Source: Nocardioides sp. HDW12B (GTDB lineage Bacteria; Actinomycetota; Actinomycetes; Propionibacteriales; Nocardioidaceae). Taken from it: a stretch of 64,000 nt of DNA. The stretch spans positions 2,604,001-2,668,000 of the forward strand of contig NZ_CP049867.1 in assembly GCF_011299595.1 (NCBI RefSeq), given 5' to 3'. Both the position numbers and the translations under genes were made by a program. Under the pieces are notes generated by a model. That model made no database searches. It was not told the origin of the DNA and worked only from the letters and a program-made list of their open reading frames with translations. How positions within the stretch are numbered: the stretch's first letter is position 1; the number at the start of each line of letters is the position of its first letter. Shown here in pieces: positions 1-9,668 of the stretch.

Positions 1-415
1 GCTCCCAGCGCAGCTGGCCGTTGAAGGCCTTGCGGACGAACTTGCCCGAGACGAGCACGCGGTTCCCCGGGCGCAGCGGCTTGGTGACCCGCCACTCCGC
101 GACGTGCTTGCGCCGGTCGAAGAACGTCAGCCAGACGGTGTCGTCGGCGAGCTCGGCGCGGACGACGACGCGGTAGGCCGTCTGCCCGGTCCGGCGGTCC
201 TGGTAGGGCTTCACGTCGGCCGTCGCCACGTCGACCACGACGAGCGCCAGCTCGCCCGGCACCAGCTCGGCGAGCGAGCCCACGGTGGTGCGGTCGAGGT
301 GACGGCGCGGGTAGTGACGGAGCAGGTCGCCCACCGTGCGCAGGCCGAGCTCGTCCTCCAGCGCCTTCGCGCCGCTGCCGACGACCCCGGGCAGGCGGCT
401 GTCCCAGCTCACCAT
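1..415 (-). CDS. recG: ATP-dependent DNA helicase RecG, N-terminal part
   Basis: RecG is a monomeric helicase that remodels stalled forks and branched DNA. Only the first 138 residues are in the window; the gene runs off the left edge. The visible part begins MVSWDSRLPGVVGSGAK and matches the N-terminal wedge/OB region: a helix-hairpin-like start (LEDELGLRTVGDLLRHYPRR), then an OB-fold stretch with FFDRRKHVAEW and GNRVLVSGKF. The helicase motifs would lie outside the window. It starts at ATG 413-415, 15 nt downstream of the DAK-family gene on the same strand, an order (DAK then recG) that is widely conserved in actinobacteria. The family is likely, but the assignment rests on the N-terminal domain and this neighbourhood. 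Confidence 0.85.
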   Translation of the reverse strand, partial: MVSWDSRLPGVVGSGAKALEDELGLRTVGDLLRHYPRRHLDRTTVGSLAELVPGELALVVVDVATADVKPYQDRRTGQTAYRVVVRAELADDTVWLTFFDRRKHVAEWRVTKPLRPGNRVLVSGKFVRKAFNGQLRWE

Positions 416-430
416 GGCCTCACCACCGGC

Positions 431-2128
431 TCACTCCACCCCCAGCAGCACCGGGTAGCGCTCCTGCGCCCCCTCGTAGCGCAGCACGTCGATGCTGGGG
501 TGCTCCTGAGCGAGGTGCGCCTCGCACCGGGCCGCCACCTCGTCCCCACCCTGTCCGGCGATGAGCGTGACCAGCTCGCCGCCACCGCGCAGCATCCGCT
601 CCAGCACGTCCACCGCCACGGTCGCGAGGTCCTGGCCCACGACGACGAAGTCGCCCTCGACCGCACCGAGCACGTCGCCGGCCTCGCAGGGGCCGGCGGA
701 GGTGATCGCCTGGCGGGCGGCGACCGTGACCGCGCCGGAGCGCGCGTGCCGGGCGGCGGCCGTCATCTCGACGAGGTCCTGCTCGAAGGGGCGGCCCGGC
801 TCGTGGACCGCCAGCGCCGCCATGCCCTGCACCTGCGCCCGCGTCGGCACCACCGCCACGCGGACGGCGTCCTCGGCCTCGACCAGCCGCGCGGCGGCCT
901 CCGCGGCGGGCAGCACGTCGCGGCTGTTGGGCACCACCACGACCTCGCCCGCGCCGGTGGCGCGGATCGCCTCGACCAGCCGCCCGGCGGACGGTCGACG
1001 CGTCACCTCGGACGTGACCACGGTGGCGCCCGCCTCGGCGAAGACCTCGGCGAGGCCGTCGCCCAGCGCCACCACCACGACCGCGCGGCCGGTGCGGGGA
1101 CCGTGCGCCCGGGCCGCGGCGCGTCGGGCCTGCTCGACCTGCTCGGCGAAGTGGGTGACCCGGACCCGGTGCGGCCGTCCGGCCCGGATGCCCGCCTCGA
1201 TCGCGGCCCCGACGTCGTCGACGTGGACGTGGACGTTCCACAGGCCCTCGCCGCCCACCACGACCAGGGAGTCGCCGAGGGGCATCAGCTCGCGCCGCAG
1301 GAGGTCGACGGCCGCGTCGTCGGCGGCGTCCAGGAGGTACATCACCTCGTAGGCCGGGCCGTCCTCGGTCAGGTCGTCGGTCGGGAGCGGGTGCGCGGAG
1401 GCGTCGGTCGGCGCCGGGAGGGGCCGGCGCGGGCGCCGTACGTCGGCGGTGAGCTCGCGGCGACCGGTGAAGGCGGCCGCGGCGGCGTCGAGCACCAGGC
1501 ACAGCCCCCGTCCTCCGGCGTCGACCACCCCGGAGCGGCGCAGCACCTCCAGCTGCTCGGGGGTGCGGTCCAGCGCCTCCCCGGCAGCCCGCGAGGCGGC
1601 CTCGAACACCTGGGCGGTCCGGTGGGTCGGGTCCGCGGCCGCGGCCAGCGCCGCCTCGGACGCGGCCCGGGCCACGGTGAGCATGGTGCCCTCGACCGGG
1701 TCGCCGACGGCGGCGTACCCGGCGGCGGTCGCCGCCCGCATGCCCTCGGCCACCACCGTGGCGGCCCGGTCGTCGGGGCCCGCCGCGGCGATCCGCCGGA
1801 ACAGCGCACCGACGAGCTGCGACATGATCACGCCGGAGTTGCCGCGAGCGCCCAGGAGCAGACCGCGGGTGTAGGCGGCCACGACCCTCGCGACCTCGGG
1901 CCCGCCCTGCTCGAGGGCCTCCCGCAGCGCGTCGTCGGCGGCCTCGAAGGTGAGGAAGAGGTTGGTGCCCGTGTCGCCGTCGGGCACCGGGTAGACGTTG
2001 AGGGCGTCGATCTCCTCGCGGGCCGTCCGCAACGCCTCGGTCGCCAGCGCCGAGAACCGCTGCAGCGGCTCGACGACGGCGAAGCCGACGGTGCGCCCGA
2101 CGGTCCGCTCTGCCGCTCGGTCCTCCAC
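431..2128 (-). CDS. DAK2/DhaL-domain kinase, FakA/YloV family
   Basis: Proteins of this family resemble FakA, the ATP-binding subunit of fatty acid kinase, which phosphorylates acyl chains held by a DegV-type FakB partner. The N-terminal DhaL (DAK2) domain is plain: NVYPVPDGDTGTN supplies the metal-binding Asp residues, followed by LLLGARGNSGVIMSQLVGA. The C-terminal half has the usual DegV-associated extension ending PVLLGVE. No fakB is in view, so the substrate is unproven. The frame is open to a GTG at 2180-2182, but a TAGCCT -10-like hexamer directly abuts that codon (2183-2188), so a transcript would begin inside the ORF. I therefore chose the GTG at 2128, which follows a GGAGG; GTG 2137 is also possible. 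It lies upstream of recG in the same direction. Confidence 0.85.
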   Translation of the reverse strand: MEDRAAERTVGRTVGFAVVEPLQRFSALATEALRTAREEIDALNVYPVPDGDTGTNLFLTFEAADDALREALEQGGPEVARVVAAYTRGLLLGARGNSGVIMSQLVGALFRRIAAAGPDDRAATVVAEGMRAATAAGYAAVGDPVEGTMLTVARAASEAALAAAADPTHRTAQVFEAASRAAGEALDRTPEQLEVLRRSGVVDAGGRGLCLVLDAAAAAFTGRRELTADVRRPRRPLPAPTDASAHPLPTDDLTEDGPAYEVMYLLDAADDAAVDLLRRELMPLGDSLVVVGGEGLWNVHVHVDDVGAAIEAGIRAGRPHRVRVTHFAEQVEQARRAAARAHGPRTGRAVVVVALGDGLAEVFAEAGATVVTSEVTRRPSAGRLVEAIRATGAGEVVVVPNSRDVLPAAEAAARLVEAEDAVRVAVVPTRAQVQGMAALAVHEPGRPFEQDLVEMTAAARHARSGAVTVAARQAITSAGPCEAGDVLGAVEGDFVVVGQDLATVAVDVLERMLRGGGELVTLIAGQGGDEVAARCEAHLAQEHPSIDVLRYEGAQERYPVLLGVE

Positions 2129-2340
2129 GACCCCCACGCCCTCCCTCTCGCCCCGGCCTGCCAGGATCTGTCCGCGCGCCACAGGCTAGCGGTGGACCCC
2201 GACAGCGCCCGGGCGCGACCGGGCGCTCGCCACGATTGGCGTGGGCCTGTCCGGATCGGATACGCTAGCGCGGTTGCCCGGACGCCCACTTGGACGTCGG
2301 GGCCACTCAATCTGACCTCGAGTTTCATCAGGAGTTCACG

Positions 2341-2526
2341 GTGGCTGCCGTCTGCGACATCTGCGCCAAGGGGCCCGGTTTCGGCAACAACCGGCCGTGG
2401 TCGCGCAAGATCACGAAGCGTCGCTTCGACCCCAACATCCAGCGCGTGCGTGCGACCGTCAACGGTTCGCCCAAGCGCCTCAACGTCTGCACCGGCTGCC
2501 TCAAGGCCGGCAAGGTCAGCCGCTGA
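2341..2526 (+). CDS. rpmB: 50S ribosomal protein L28
   Basis: A small basic protein of the large ribosomal subunit, 61 residues, the usual bacterial length. The sequence VAAVCDICAKGPGFG, then KRRFDPNIQRV and CTGCLKAGKVSR, is characteristic. It keeps two CxxC pairs (CDIC and CTGC), so it is the zinc-binding C+ form; many actinobacteria also carry a zinc-independent paralogue elsewhere. The start is GTG at 2341 preceded by AGGAG at about 2330; an upstream in-frame ATG at 2290 would add unrelated residues. A strong terminator follows. It sits between divergent thiL-side and DAK-side genes, as in other actinobacteria. Confidence 0.95.
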   Translation: MAAVCDICAKGPGFGNNRPWSRKITKRRFDPNIQRVRATVNGSPKRLNVCTGCLKAGKVSR

Positions 2527-2549
2527 CCGGCTGACCTCCCGACACCACC

Positions 2550-2586
2550 GACCGATCCCGGCTCGCCGGGGTCGGTCGCTGCTTTT
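2550..2586 (+). terminator. Intrinsic terminator after rpmB
   Basis: A 12-bp stem (2550-2561 with 2566-2577, one G-T pair) closes a CTCG loop and is followed by GCTGCTTTT. It lies 24 nt after the rpmB stop codon and ahead of the convergent thiL stop, where a terminator is expected. Confidence 0.8.
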
Positions 2587-2605
2587 GCGCGGCCCGGTCC
2601 CGCGC

Positions 2606-3646
2606 TCAGAAGTGGCGGAAGCCGCCCTCCCCTGCGGGCGCCTGGCCGTCGACCAGGACCCGGCCCCGCTCCTCGGCGGCGGCGACGACCTGCCCGAGGA
2701 CCGTCCACCCCGCGGGCAGGGCGGTGCCCGGCGCGAACGTCGCCACCAGCGCGTGGTCGTCGCCTCCGGTGAGCACGAAGTCCGTCGGGTCGGTGCCGAG
2801 GGCCGAGCCCACGGCCTGCAGGGGCTCGTCGACGACGAGCGCGGCGCTCTCCAGCAGCGCGTCGACCCCGCTGGACGCGCACACGTGGCCGAGGTCGGCC
2901 ACCAGGCCGTCGGAGACGTCGACCAGCGAGGTCGCCCCGAGCTGCACCGCCTGCGGGCCGGCTGCGTAGGGCACGACCGGGCGGCGGTAGGCGTCCACCA
3001 CGGCGCGGGGTGAGCGGAAGCCCCGGCCGAGCACCGCGAGCCCGGCCGCGGCCCAGCCGAGGCGTCCGTTCACCGCGACCAGGTCTCCCGGGCGGGCCCC
3101 GCCGCGGGTCACCGGCTCCCCGTCCACCCCGCCCATCGCGGTCACCGAGACCACCACCGTGTCGGCCCGGGTGAGGTCGCCGCCGACCACGACCGCGCCG
3201 ACCAGCGCCGACTCCGCGGCGAGGCCGTCCGCCAGGCCCAGCACCCAGGCCAGAGCGGTCCCGGGCGGCACCGCGAGACCCACAGTCAGCGCGGTCGCGC
3301 GCCCTCCCATGGCGTTGACGTCGGAGAGGCTCTGCGCCGCGGCACGGGCCCCGATGTCGGACGCCTCGGCCCAGTCGCGCCGGAAGTGGCGCCCCTCGAC
3401 GAGGACGTCGGTGGTGAGGACCACCCGGCCTCCCCCGGACCCGCCGGCCCCGCCGACGGCCACGACCGCGGCGTCGTCGCCGGGCCCCAGCAGCACCTGC
3501 GGACCGGTGCCGAAGCGCGCCACGAGCCGCGCGATCGTGCCGAACTCCCCGACCTCGGCGAGCGTCGCCTCCGCCGCTGCGGGGGGCGCGGTCGGCGACG
3601 GGACGCGGGTGCGGTCGGCGGGGTGCGAGAGGTCCATGCCCTGCAT
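2606..3646 (-). CDS. thiL: Thiamine-monophosphate kinase
   Basis: ThiL phosphorylates thiamine monophosphate to the active cofactor thiamine diphosphate in the cytoplasm. The 346-residue protein has the PurM/AIR-synthase-like fold signatures: LLGPGDDAAVVAV near the N terminus (Mg-ATP Asp pair), SDVNAMGGRATAL, VGGDLTRAD and LVDVSDGLVADLGHV. Start choice is ATG 3646 (MQGMDLSHP) or ATG 3637 (MDLSHP); neither has a strong Shine-Dalgarno. The open frame continues far upstream through the divergent Lrp-type gene, which is not credible coding. The neighbours rpmB, the Lrp-like protein, the DUF3515 lipoprotein and ddl make a conserved actinobacterial cluster. Confidence 0.93.
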   Translation of the reverse strand: MQGMDLSHPADRTRVPSPTAPPAAAEATLAEVGEFGTIARLVARFGTGPQVLLGPGDDAAVVAVGGAGGSGGGRVVLTTDVLVEGRHFRRDWAEASDIGARAAAQSLSDVNAMGGRATALTVGLAVPPGTALAWVLGLADGLAAESALVGAVVVGGDLTRADTVVVSVTAMGGVDGEPVTRGGARPGDLVAVNGRLGWAAAGLAVLGRGFRSPRAVVDAYRRPVVPYAAGPQAVQLGATSLVDVSDGLVADLGHVCASSGVDALLESAALVVDEPLQAVGSALGTDPTDFVLTGGDDHALVATFAPGTALPAGWTVLGQVVAAAEERGRVLVDGQAPAGEGGFRHF

Positions 3647-3754
3647 TGAAACGCATGTCCGAGGAGGCGGTACCGGGCGGCCCTGGCACGCGGTAGGTTG
3701 AGCCAGGTTCGCCGCACCCGCCCCGATCCCAGGGCACGACGACAGGAGCACCTC

Positions 3755-3991
3755 ATGGTTGTCCAGGCCTACATCTTGATCCAGACCGACGTCGGCAAGG
3801 CCGCGGAGGTGGCGGCGGCGATCGCCGACGTCAAGGGGGTCACGCGGGCCGAGGACGTCACCGGGCCGTACGACGTCATCGTGCGGGCCGAGGCCAGCAA
3901 CGTCGACGAGCTCGGCAAGCTCGTGGTCGCCAAGGTGCAGGCGGTCGAGGGCATCACGCGGACGCTGACCTGCCCGGTCGTCCACATCTGA
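3755..3991 (+). CDS. Stand-alone Lrp/AsnC ligand-binding domain protein
   Basis: A 78-residue protein consisting only of the RAM/ligand-binding domain of Lrp/AsnC regulators, with no helix-turn-helix. The alternating beta-alpha pattern VVQAYILIQTDVGKA, VKGVTRAEDVTGPYDVIV and ITRTLTCPVVHI is typical of this family, which often forms octamers and binds amino acids. The ATG at 3755 follows GACAGGAG with good spacing, and a TAGGTT -10-like element lies at 3694-3699. Divergent from thiL and followed by the DUF3515 lipoprotein. A DNA-binding role is unlikely without an HTH; it may sense an amino acid or pair with full-length Lrp proteins. Confidence 0.88.
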   Translation: MVVQAYILIQTDVGKAAEVAAAIADVKGVTRAEDVTGPYDVIVRAEASNVDELGKLVVAKVQAVEGITRTLTCPVVHI

Positions 3992-4080
3992 GGGCCCGCC
4001 CGATCCCTGCTCGCTCCCCCGTCCGTCACGCCGCCCGACCGTCGTCCCGCCTGGCCGGGACCGTCGGCCGTGTCGCGCTG

Positions 4081-4116
4081 CCTGTCGTGCTGCCTGTCGT
4101 GCTGCCTGTCGTGCTG
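4081..4116 (+). repeat. Three perfect 12-bp tandem repeats in a signal peptide
   Basis: The unit CCTGTCGTGCTG occurs three times in a row at 4081-4092, 4093-4104 and 4105-4116. Read in frame it encodes the hydrophobic core (PVVL repeated) of the DUF3515 lipoprotein signal peptide. Each copy also brings a GTG, so the number of repeats affects both the h-region length and the number of possible start codons. Confidence 0.95.
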
Positions 4117-4584
4117 CTCGCCGGGTGCACCGGCGGTGAGGGCGCGGCCCCGACGGGGCCCGGTCCGCTCGCCGTCGACGGGCCCACCGTCGCGGACCTG
4201 CCGGCACCTGAGGCCGACGTCTGCCGCGACCTGCTGGCCGACCTGCCGGCGACGCTCGAGGGACAGCAGCGGCGCGACGTGGCCGACCCCGACGTGCTCG
4301 CCGCCGCCTGGGGCGACCCGGCGATCGTGCTGCGCTGCGGCGGACCGCCCCCGCGCGGGCTCGAGCGGGACTCGGAGTGCGTGCTGGTCGACGACGTCGC
4401 CTGGTTCTTCCGGGGCAACGACCTCGTCGACCCGCAGGGCCCCGAGGTGGTGTTCAGCGTGGTCAAGCGGCTCGTCGTGGTCGAGGTGACCCGCGCCGCG
4501 TCGTACGGCCCGCCGGCGGAGGTGCTGGCCGACCTGTCCGGGCCGGTGGCCGCAACCGTGCCGGCCCGCGGCCGCTGCGTCTGA
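4087..4584 (+). CDS. DUF3515-family lipoprotein
   Basis: A predicted membrane lipoprotein of unknown function, about 165 residues. The lipobox LLAGC places the lipidated Cys at about residue 14, and the mature part has the family pattern: paired Cys (VCRDLLADLP and LRCGG), a SECVLVDDVAWFF segment and a C-terminal GRCV. DUF3515 genes are regularly found between thiL and ddl in actinobacteria, as here. The start is uncertain. GTG 4087 (used), 4099 and 4111 all lie inside a 12-bp tandem repeat, none has a Shine-Dalgarno, and each would give a signal peptide with no positive n-region. The frame is open far upstream and would supply an Arg-containing n-region, but no ATG/GTG/TTG occurs there. Confidence 0.8.
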   Translation: MLPVVLPVVLLAGCTGGEGAAPTGPGPLAVDGPTVADLPAPEADVCRDLLADLPATLEGQQRRDVADPDVLAAAWGDPAIVLRCGGPPPRGLERDSECVLVDDVAWFFRGNDLVDPQGPEVVFSVVKRLVVVEVTRAASYGPPAEVLADLSGPVAATVPARGRCV

Positions 4585-4593
4585 CCGAGGTCC

Positions 4594-5748
4594 TCAGCGC
4601 AGGCCGGTGGGCCGGGTCAGCGCGAGCTGCACCAGCCGCTCCACCAGAGCCGGGTAGTCCACGCCGGAGGCGGCCCACATCCGGGGGAACAACGAGCTGG
4701 GCGTGAAGCCCGGCATCGTGTTGATCTCGTTGACGACGAGCCGGCCGTCGGCGAGCAGGAAGAAGTCGACGCGCGCCAGGCCCTCGCACGACATCACCTC
4801 GAAGGCGTCGACGGCGAGCCGCTGCACCTCGTCGACGACCTCGGCGGCGAGGTCGGCCGGCACGTCGAGCCGGGTAGCCTCCTCGGGGAGGTACTTCGCG
4901 GCGAAGTCGTAGAAGGCGTGAGCGGCGTCGACCACGATCTCGGCCGGCACGCTGGCCTCGGCCGGGCCGTCCCCGAGGGTGTCGAGCACCCCGCACTCGA
5001 CCTCGCGGGCACCCGCTCCGGCTGACTGCTCCACGACCACCTTCGGGTCCCACCGTCGGGCCTCCTCGACGGCGGCGTCGAGCTCGTCCGGCCCGTCGAC
5101 CTTGCTGATGCCGATGCTGGAGCCGCCCCGGCAGGGCTTGACGAAGACGGGGAAGCCGAGCGCGTCGACGGCGTCCCGGATGCGCTGCGGGTCGGTGCGC
5201 CAGACCCGGTCGGTGACCACGACCCAGGGCAGGGTGGGCAGCCCCGCCGACTCCAGCACCATCTTCATGTACTGCTTGTCCATGCCGACCGCGGAGGCGA
5301 GCACGCCGGACCCGACGTAGGGGACGTCGGCGAGCTCGAGCAGGCCCTGGACGGTGCCGTCCTCCCCGAAGGGGCCGTGGAGGAGCGGGAACACCGCGTC
5401 GACGGCACCGAGCTCCTCGGGCACCTCGCCCGGGGAGCGGACCGAGAGCTCGCGGCGCTGGTCGAGCACCAGGGTCGGTCGCCCGGGGTCGACCTGCGGG
5501 AGGTCGTCGGCGGAGGTCAGCGCGAGGTGGGCCGAGGTGGCCGACTCGAGGACCCAGCGTCCGTCGGTCGCGATGCCGACCGGCACCACGTCGTACTTCT
5601 CGGTGTCGATGGCCGCCAGCACGCTGCCGGCGGTCACGCAGGAGACGGCGTGCTCGCTCGAGCGTCCCCCGAAGAGCAGGGCGATGCGGGGCCGGCGACC
5701 GGACGAGCCCTCGGACGGGGTGCCGGACGGGGGCGTGAGGGCGCTCAT
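4594..5748 (-). CDS. ddl: D-alanine--D-alanine ligase
   Basis: An ATP-grasp enzyme that makes the D-Ala-D-Ala dipeptide for peptidoglycan. The 384-residue protein shows every family signature: FGGRSSEHAVSC at the N terminus, HGPFGEDGTVQG, the PCRGGSSIGISKV loop, and EINTMPGFTPSSLFP with the Mg-binding Glu and Asn near the C terminus. It starts at ATG 5748. A TAGGGT element 9 nt upstream of the ATG suggests a short 5' UTR. Convergent with the DUF3515 gene and divergent from the PLP enzyme gene at 5782, with only 33 bp between the two starts. Confidence 0.96.
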   Translation of the reverse strand: MSALTPPSGTPSEGSSGRRPRIALLFGGRSSEHAVSCVTAGSVLAAIDTEKYDVVPVGIATDGRWVLESATSAHLALTSADDLPQVDPGRPTLVLDQRRELSVRSPGEVPEELGAVDAVFPLLHGPFGEDGTVQGLLELADVPYVGSGVLASAVGMDKQYMKMVLESAGLPTLPWVVVTDRVWRTDPQRIRDAVDALGFPVFVKPCRGGSSIGISKVDGPDELDAAVEEARRWDPKVVVEQSAGAGAREVECGVLDTLGDGPAEASVPAEIVVDAAHAFYDFAAKYLPEEATRLDVPADLAAEVVDEVQRLAVDAFEVMSCEGLARVDFFLLADGRLVVNEINTMPGFTPSSLFPRMWAASGVDYPALVERLVQLALTRPTGLR

Positions 5749-5769
5749 GGTGAGCCGACCCTACCCGCC

Positions 5770-5781
5770 TAGGCTGGCCGC
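5770..5781 (+). promoter_or_regulatory. Leaderless-type -10 element before the Cys/Met PLP enzyme
   Basis: TAGGCT at 5770-5775 is followed by six bases (GGCCGC) and then the ATG at 5782. A TANNNT hexamer at this distance puts transcription start on the initiation codon, the usual layout of leaderless actinobacterial genes. The same block recurs at several other genes in the window. Confidence 0.55.
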
Positions 5782-6897
<1,116 letters not shown>

Positions 6898-6931
6898 GCC
6901 GGGTGGGCCGGGGCGGTCCAGGAGCGCGCGG

Positions 6932-7933
6932 TCAGTCGCGCTCGCGCTTGGTCTCGCGCGAGGCGAAGCTCTCCATCATCTCGTGGGTCGTCCACTTCCC
7001 CACCACGACCTGGTGCACGCCCTCGACGAGCGGGGCGTAGATCTCGTTGCGCTCGGCCAGCGCGAGGATCGAGGCCGCCGACTTCACGCCCTCCGCGACC
7101 TGGCGGGTGGAGGCGGTGATCTCCTCGGTGGTCATGCCCTGCCCGAGCTTCTCGCCGAAGGTGCGGTTGCGCGACAGCGGCGACGAGCAGGTGGCGACGA
7201 GGTCGCCCATCCCCGCCAGACCCATGAGGGTCAGCGGGTCGGCTCCGAGCTTGACCGCCAGCCGCGCGGTCTCGGCCAGGCCGCGGGTGATGAGCGAGGC
7301 GGTGGTGTTGTCACCGAAGCCGAGACCGACCGCCATGCCGACGGCCAGGGCGATGACGTTCTTGTAGGCGCCCCCGAGCTCGCAGCCCACCACGTCGACG
7401 CTGGAGTAGGGACGGAAGCGGGGGCCGTGCAGCCACTCCCGCAGCTGGTCGGCGACCGGCTCCGAGGCGCAGGCCACGACGCTGGCGGCGGGCTCGCGGG
7501 CGGCGATCTCGCGTGCCAGGTTGGGCCCGGTCAGGACGGCGATGCGCTCGGGCCCTGCGCCGGTGACCTCGGCGATGACCTCGCTCATGCGCTTGAGGGT
7601 GCCGAGCTCGACGCCCTTCATGAGCGACATGAGGATCGCGTCCGGCGGCAGCACCCCGGCCCAGTCGCCGAGGTTGGCGCGCAGCGTCTGCGACGGCACG
7701 GCCAGCACGACCAGCTCGGCCCCCTTCGCGGCCTCGGCCGGGTCGGCGGCGGCGCGGACGGCGTCCGGGAGCCGGACGCCCGGCAGGTAGTCGGTGTTCT
7801 CCCGCTGCTGGTTGATGGCGTCGCACACCTCGGGCCGGCGTCCCCAGATCGTCACCTCGTGGCCGGCGTCGGCCAGCACCAGCGAGAACGCCGTCCCCCA
7901 GGAACCAGCGCCGAACACGGCCACCTGCGTCAT
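6932..7933 (-). CDS. gpsA: Glycerol-3-phosphate dehydrogenase [NAD(P)+]
   Basis: Reduces dihydroxyacetone phosphate to sn-glycerol 3-phosphate, the backbone precursor of phospholipids. The 333-residue protein begins with a Rossmann fingerprint ([18 protein letters not shown]) and continues with [51 protein letters not shown] (catalytic Lys) and [16 protein letters not shown]. The start ATG 7931-7933 overlaps the stop codon of the plsC gene by 4 bp (ATGA), so the two lipid genes are translationally coupled: this enzyme makes the acyl acceptor and the neighbour is an acyltransferase. Confidence 0.96.
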   Translation of the reverse strand: MTQVAVFGAGSWGTAFSLVLADAGHEVTIWGRRPEVCDAINQQRENTDYLPGVRLPDAVRAAADPAEAAKGAELVVLAVPSQTLRANLGDWAGVLPPDAILMSLMKGVELGTLKRMSEVIAEVTGAGPERIAVLTGPNLAREIAAREPAASVVACASEPVADQLREWLHGPRFRPYSSVDVVGCELGGAYKNVIALAVGMAVGLGFGDNTTASLITRGLAETARLAVKLGADPLTLMGLAGMGDLVATCSSPLSRNRTFGEKLGQGMTTEEITASTRQVAEGVKSAASILALAERNEIYAPLVEGVHQVVVGKWTTHEMMESFASRETKRERD

Positions 7934-8727
7934 CTGCTTCTCCTTCTCGACGCCAGGCGTCGGTGCTTGCCGCGCGCTGCGCGCGGGTCCCGGTGGGGGT
8001 TGCCGATCTGTTGCACCCCGGCGCTGCGGGGGTCGAAGCGGGCCGGCGGGGCCTGCTCGTCGCGGATCTCCTCGAGGAGCCCGGTGACCGCCGCCATGAT
8101 GCGCTCGGTGGCCTGCCGCAGCAGCTCGGGGGTGACGGGCTGCCCGCGCAGGTCGTCGAGGTCGACCGGAGGACCGGCCGTCACGTGGATGGTGTGCCGC
8201 GGCAGCAGCCGCGGGCGCGTGCTGTAGGGGTAGAGGATCTCGTGGGCGCCCCACTGCGCGGCGGGGACGACAGGGACGCCGGCGCTGAGCGCGATGCGCG
8301 CCGCCCCGGTCTTGCCCACCATCGGCCACAGGTCGGGGTCGCGCGTCAGCGTGCCCTCGGGGTAGACCACCACGAGCTTGCCGTCACGGACCGCGCTCAC
8401 GGCGGCGTCGAAGGCGCGCGAGGCGTCGGTGGTCATGCGGTGCACCGGGATCTGACCGCTGGAGCGCAGCACCCACCCGGCGAAGAAGACGTCGAAGAGG
8501 GCGGCCTTGGCCAGGTAGCGCGGCACGCGGCCCTGCTCGTGCACGAAGTGGGCGAAGGTGAGCGGGTCCAGGTGCGAGGCGTGGTTGGCCACGAGCACGG
8601 CGCCGCCCGTGCGTGGGACGTGCTCGCTCCCGGACCAGTCGCGGCGGGTCAGCGCCAGCAGCACGGGCTTGACGATGGCCACGCCGACGGAGAAGGCGAC
8701 GCCCCGACGCTCACGTGTCCGTGCCAC
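7930..8727 (-). CDS. 1-acyl-sn-glycerol-3-phosphate acyltransferase (PlsC family)
   Basis: A 265-residue acyltransferase of phosphatidic acid synthesis. The catalytic NHASHLD (H-x4-D) is at about residue 50 and the substrate-binding [10 protein letters not shown] about 85 residues later. A hydrophobic N-terminal stretch ([17 protein letters not shown]) probably attaches it to the membrane, and the basic C-terminal tail ([11 protein letters not shown]) is unusual in its density of Arg. The GTG start at 8727 follows GAGGAGGT at ideal spacing; an open frame further upstream is non-coding. The stop overlaps the gpsA ATG by 4 bp. Confidence 0.88.
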   Translation of the reverse strand: MARTRERRGVAFSVGVAIVKPVLLALTRRDWSGSEHVPRTGGAVLVANHASHLDPLTFAHFVHEQGRVPRYLAKAALFDVFFAGWVLRSSGQIPVHRMTTDASRAFDAAVSAVRDGKLVVVYPEGTLTRDPDLWPMVGKTGAARIALSAGVPVVPAAQWGAHEILYPYSTRPRLLPRHTIHVTAGPPVDLDDLRGQPVTPELLRQATERIMAAVTGLLEEIRDEQAPPARFDPRSAGVQQIGNPHRDPRAARGKHRRLASRRRSR

Positions 8728-8869
8728 GGCGACCTCCTCACCTGTCCGGGCCACGGCGGAGGACCGGCGCGTGGCGACTCGGGAACGAGAACGAAACCCT
8801 ACTGCCCGCGGCGCCGCTCGGACGGACACCGCGACCGGTCCGTCGTCGCGGCTGAGACAATCGGCGACG

Positions 8870-9604
8870 ATGACGCCGACGCCCTCCGACCTCCCGCCCG
8901 CGGCTGCCCACGACCGGGGACCCGACGGGGTCGACGTGGTGATCCCGGTCAAGCCCCTCGACCGGGCCAAGTCGCGCCTGGCGGTGCTGGGCGACGACGT
9001 ACGGCGCGACCTCGCGCTGGCGTTCGTGCGTGACGTGCTGACCGCCGTCCGAGGTGCTGCCGGGCTGCGCGAGGTCGTCGTCGTCACCGCCGACGAGCAG
9101 GTCGCCGCCCTCGTCCGGTCGGAGCTGGGTGGCCGCGCCCGTCTCGTCGCCGACACCGAGCCACGCGAGCTCAACCGGGCGCTGCACCGAGGCGTCGACG
9201 ACCTCCGCGCCACCCGCCCCGACGCGGACCGCACCGCGGTGCTCGCGCTGTGCGCGGACCTGCCCGCCCTGACCTCGCGCGCGCTGGGCGACCTCCTCGC
9301 CGTCGCCCCCCGGTCCGGGGCCGGCTTCGTCGCCGACCGCACCGGCACCGGGACGACGGCGTACCTCGCGCCGCCGGCCCTGTTCGACCCCCGCTTCGGC
9401 CCGGGGTCGCGGGACGCGCACGCCCGCGCAGCGGTCGACCTGACCGCGCGGGTGCCCGCCGAGCTGCGCGCGGACGTCGACAGCCCCGCCGACCTGGCGC
9501 CGCTGGTGGCGCACCCCCACCTCGGCGGGGCGACCCGCGCCGCCCTGGCCCGGCACGGGCTGGACCGCGACGCGCTGGCCGGCACCGCCCTGCCCCGCGC
9601 CTGA
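8870..9604 (+). CDS. cofC: 2-phospho-L-lactate (or phosphoenolpyruvate) guanylyltransferase
   Basis: CofC/FbiD activates phosphoenolpyruvate or phospholactate with GTP in the synthesis of the deazaflavin cofactor F420. The 244-residue nucleotidyltransferase opens with VVIPVKPLDRAKSRLAVL, followed by VVVVTADEQVAALV, ELNRALHRGVDDLRA and LALCADLPALT, all typical of the family. Start ATG 8870, with GACAAT eight bases upstream as a weak -10 and no Shine-Dalgarno. A short Pro/Ala-rich leader of about 20 residues precedes the fold. It sits alone between plsC (divergent) and hupB (convergent), a placement shared with other actinobacteria. Confidence 0.9.
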   Translation: MTPTPSDLPPAAAHDRGPDGVDVVIPVKPLDRAKSRLAVLGDDVRRDLALAFVRDVLTAVRGAAGLREVVVVTADEQVAALVRSELGGRARLVADTEPRELNRALHRGVDDLRATRPDADRTAVLALCADLPALTSRALGDLLAVAPRSGAGFVADRTGTGTTAYLAPPALFDPRFGPGSRDAHARAAVDLTARVPAELRADVDSPADLAPLVAHPHLGGATRAALARHGLDRDALAGTALPRA

Positions 9605-9625
9605 CCCCGCCGGGCACCCGTCTGG

Positions 9626-9668
9626 CGCACGCCAGACGCACGCCAGACGCACGCCAAACGCACGACAG
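9626..9668. repeat. 11-bp tandem repeat, about four copies
   Basis: CGCACGCCAGA at 9626-9636 and 9637-9647 is followed by a one-base variant (9648-9658) and a degenerate partial copy (9659-9668). The array lies just after the cofC stop codon, and the first copy together with the bases before it (TCTGGCG) can form a small hairpin. No function is evident. Confidence 0.9.

Noticed and set aside
104-3013. 969-codon plus-strand open frame across DAK kinase, rpmB and thiL
   Set aside because: It is antisense to genes with clear family motifs and its translation is low-complexity Arg/Gly/His; an artefact of GC bias.
4070-4489. Frameshifted start (MSRCLSCC) for the DUF3515 gene
   Set aside because: It reads out of frame with the lipobox; only a one-base change would join it, and there is no proof of one.
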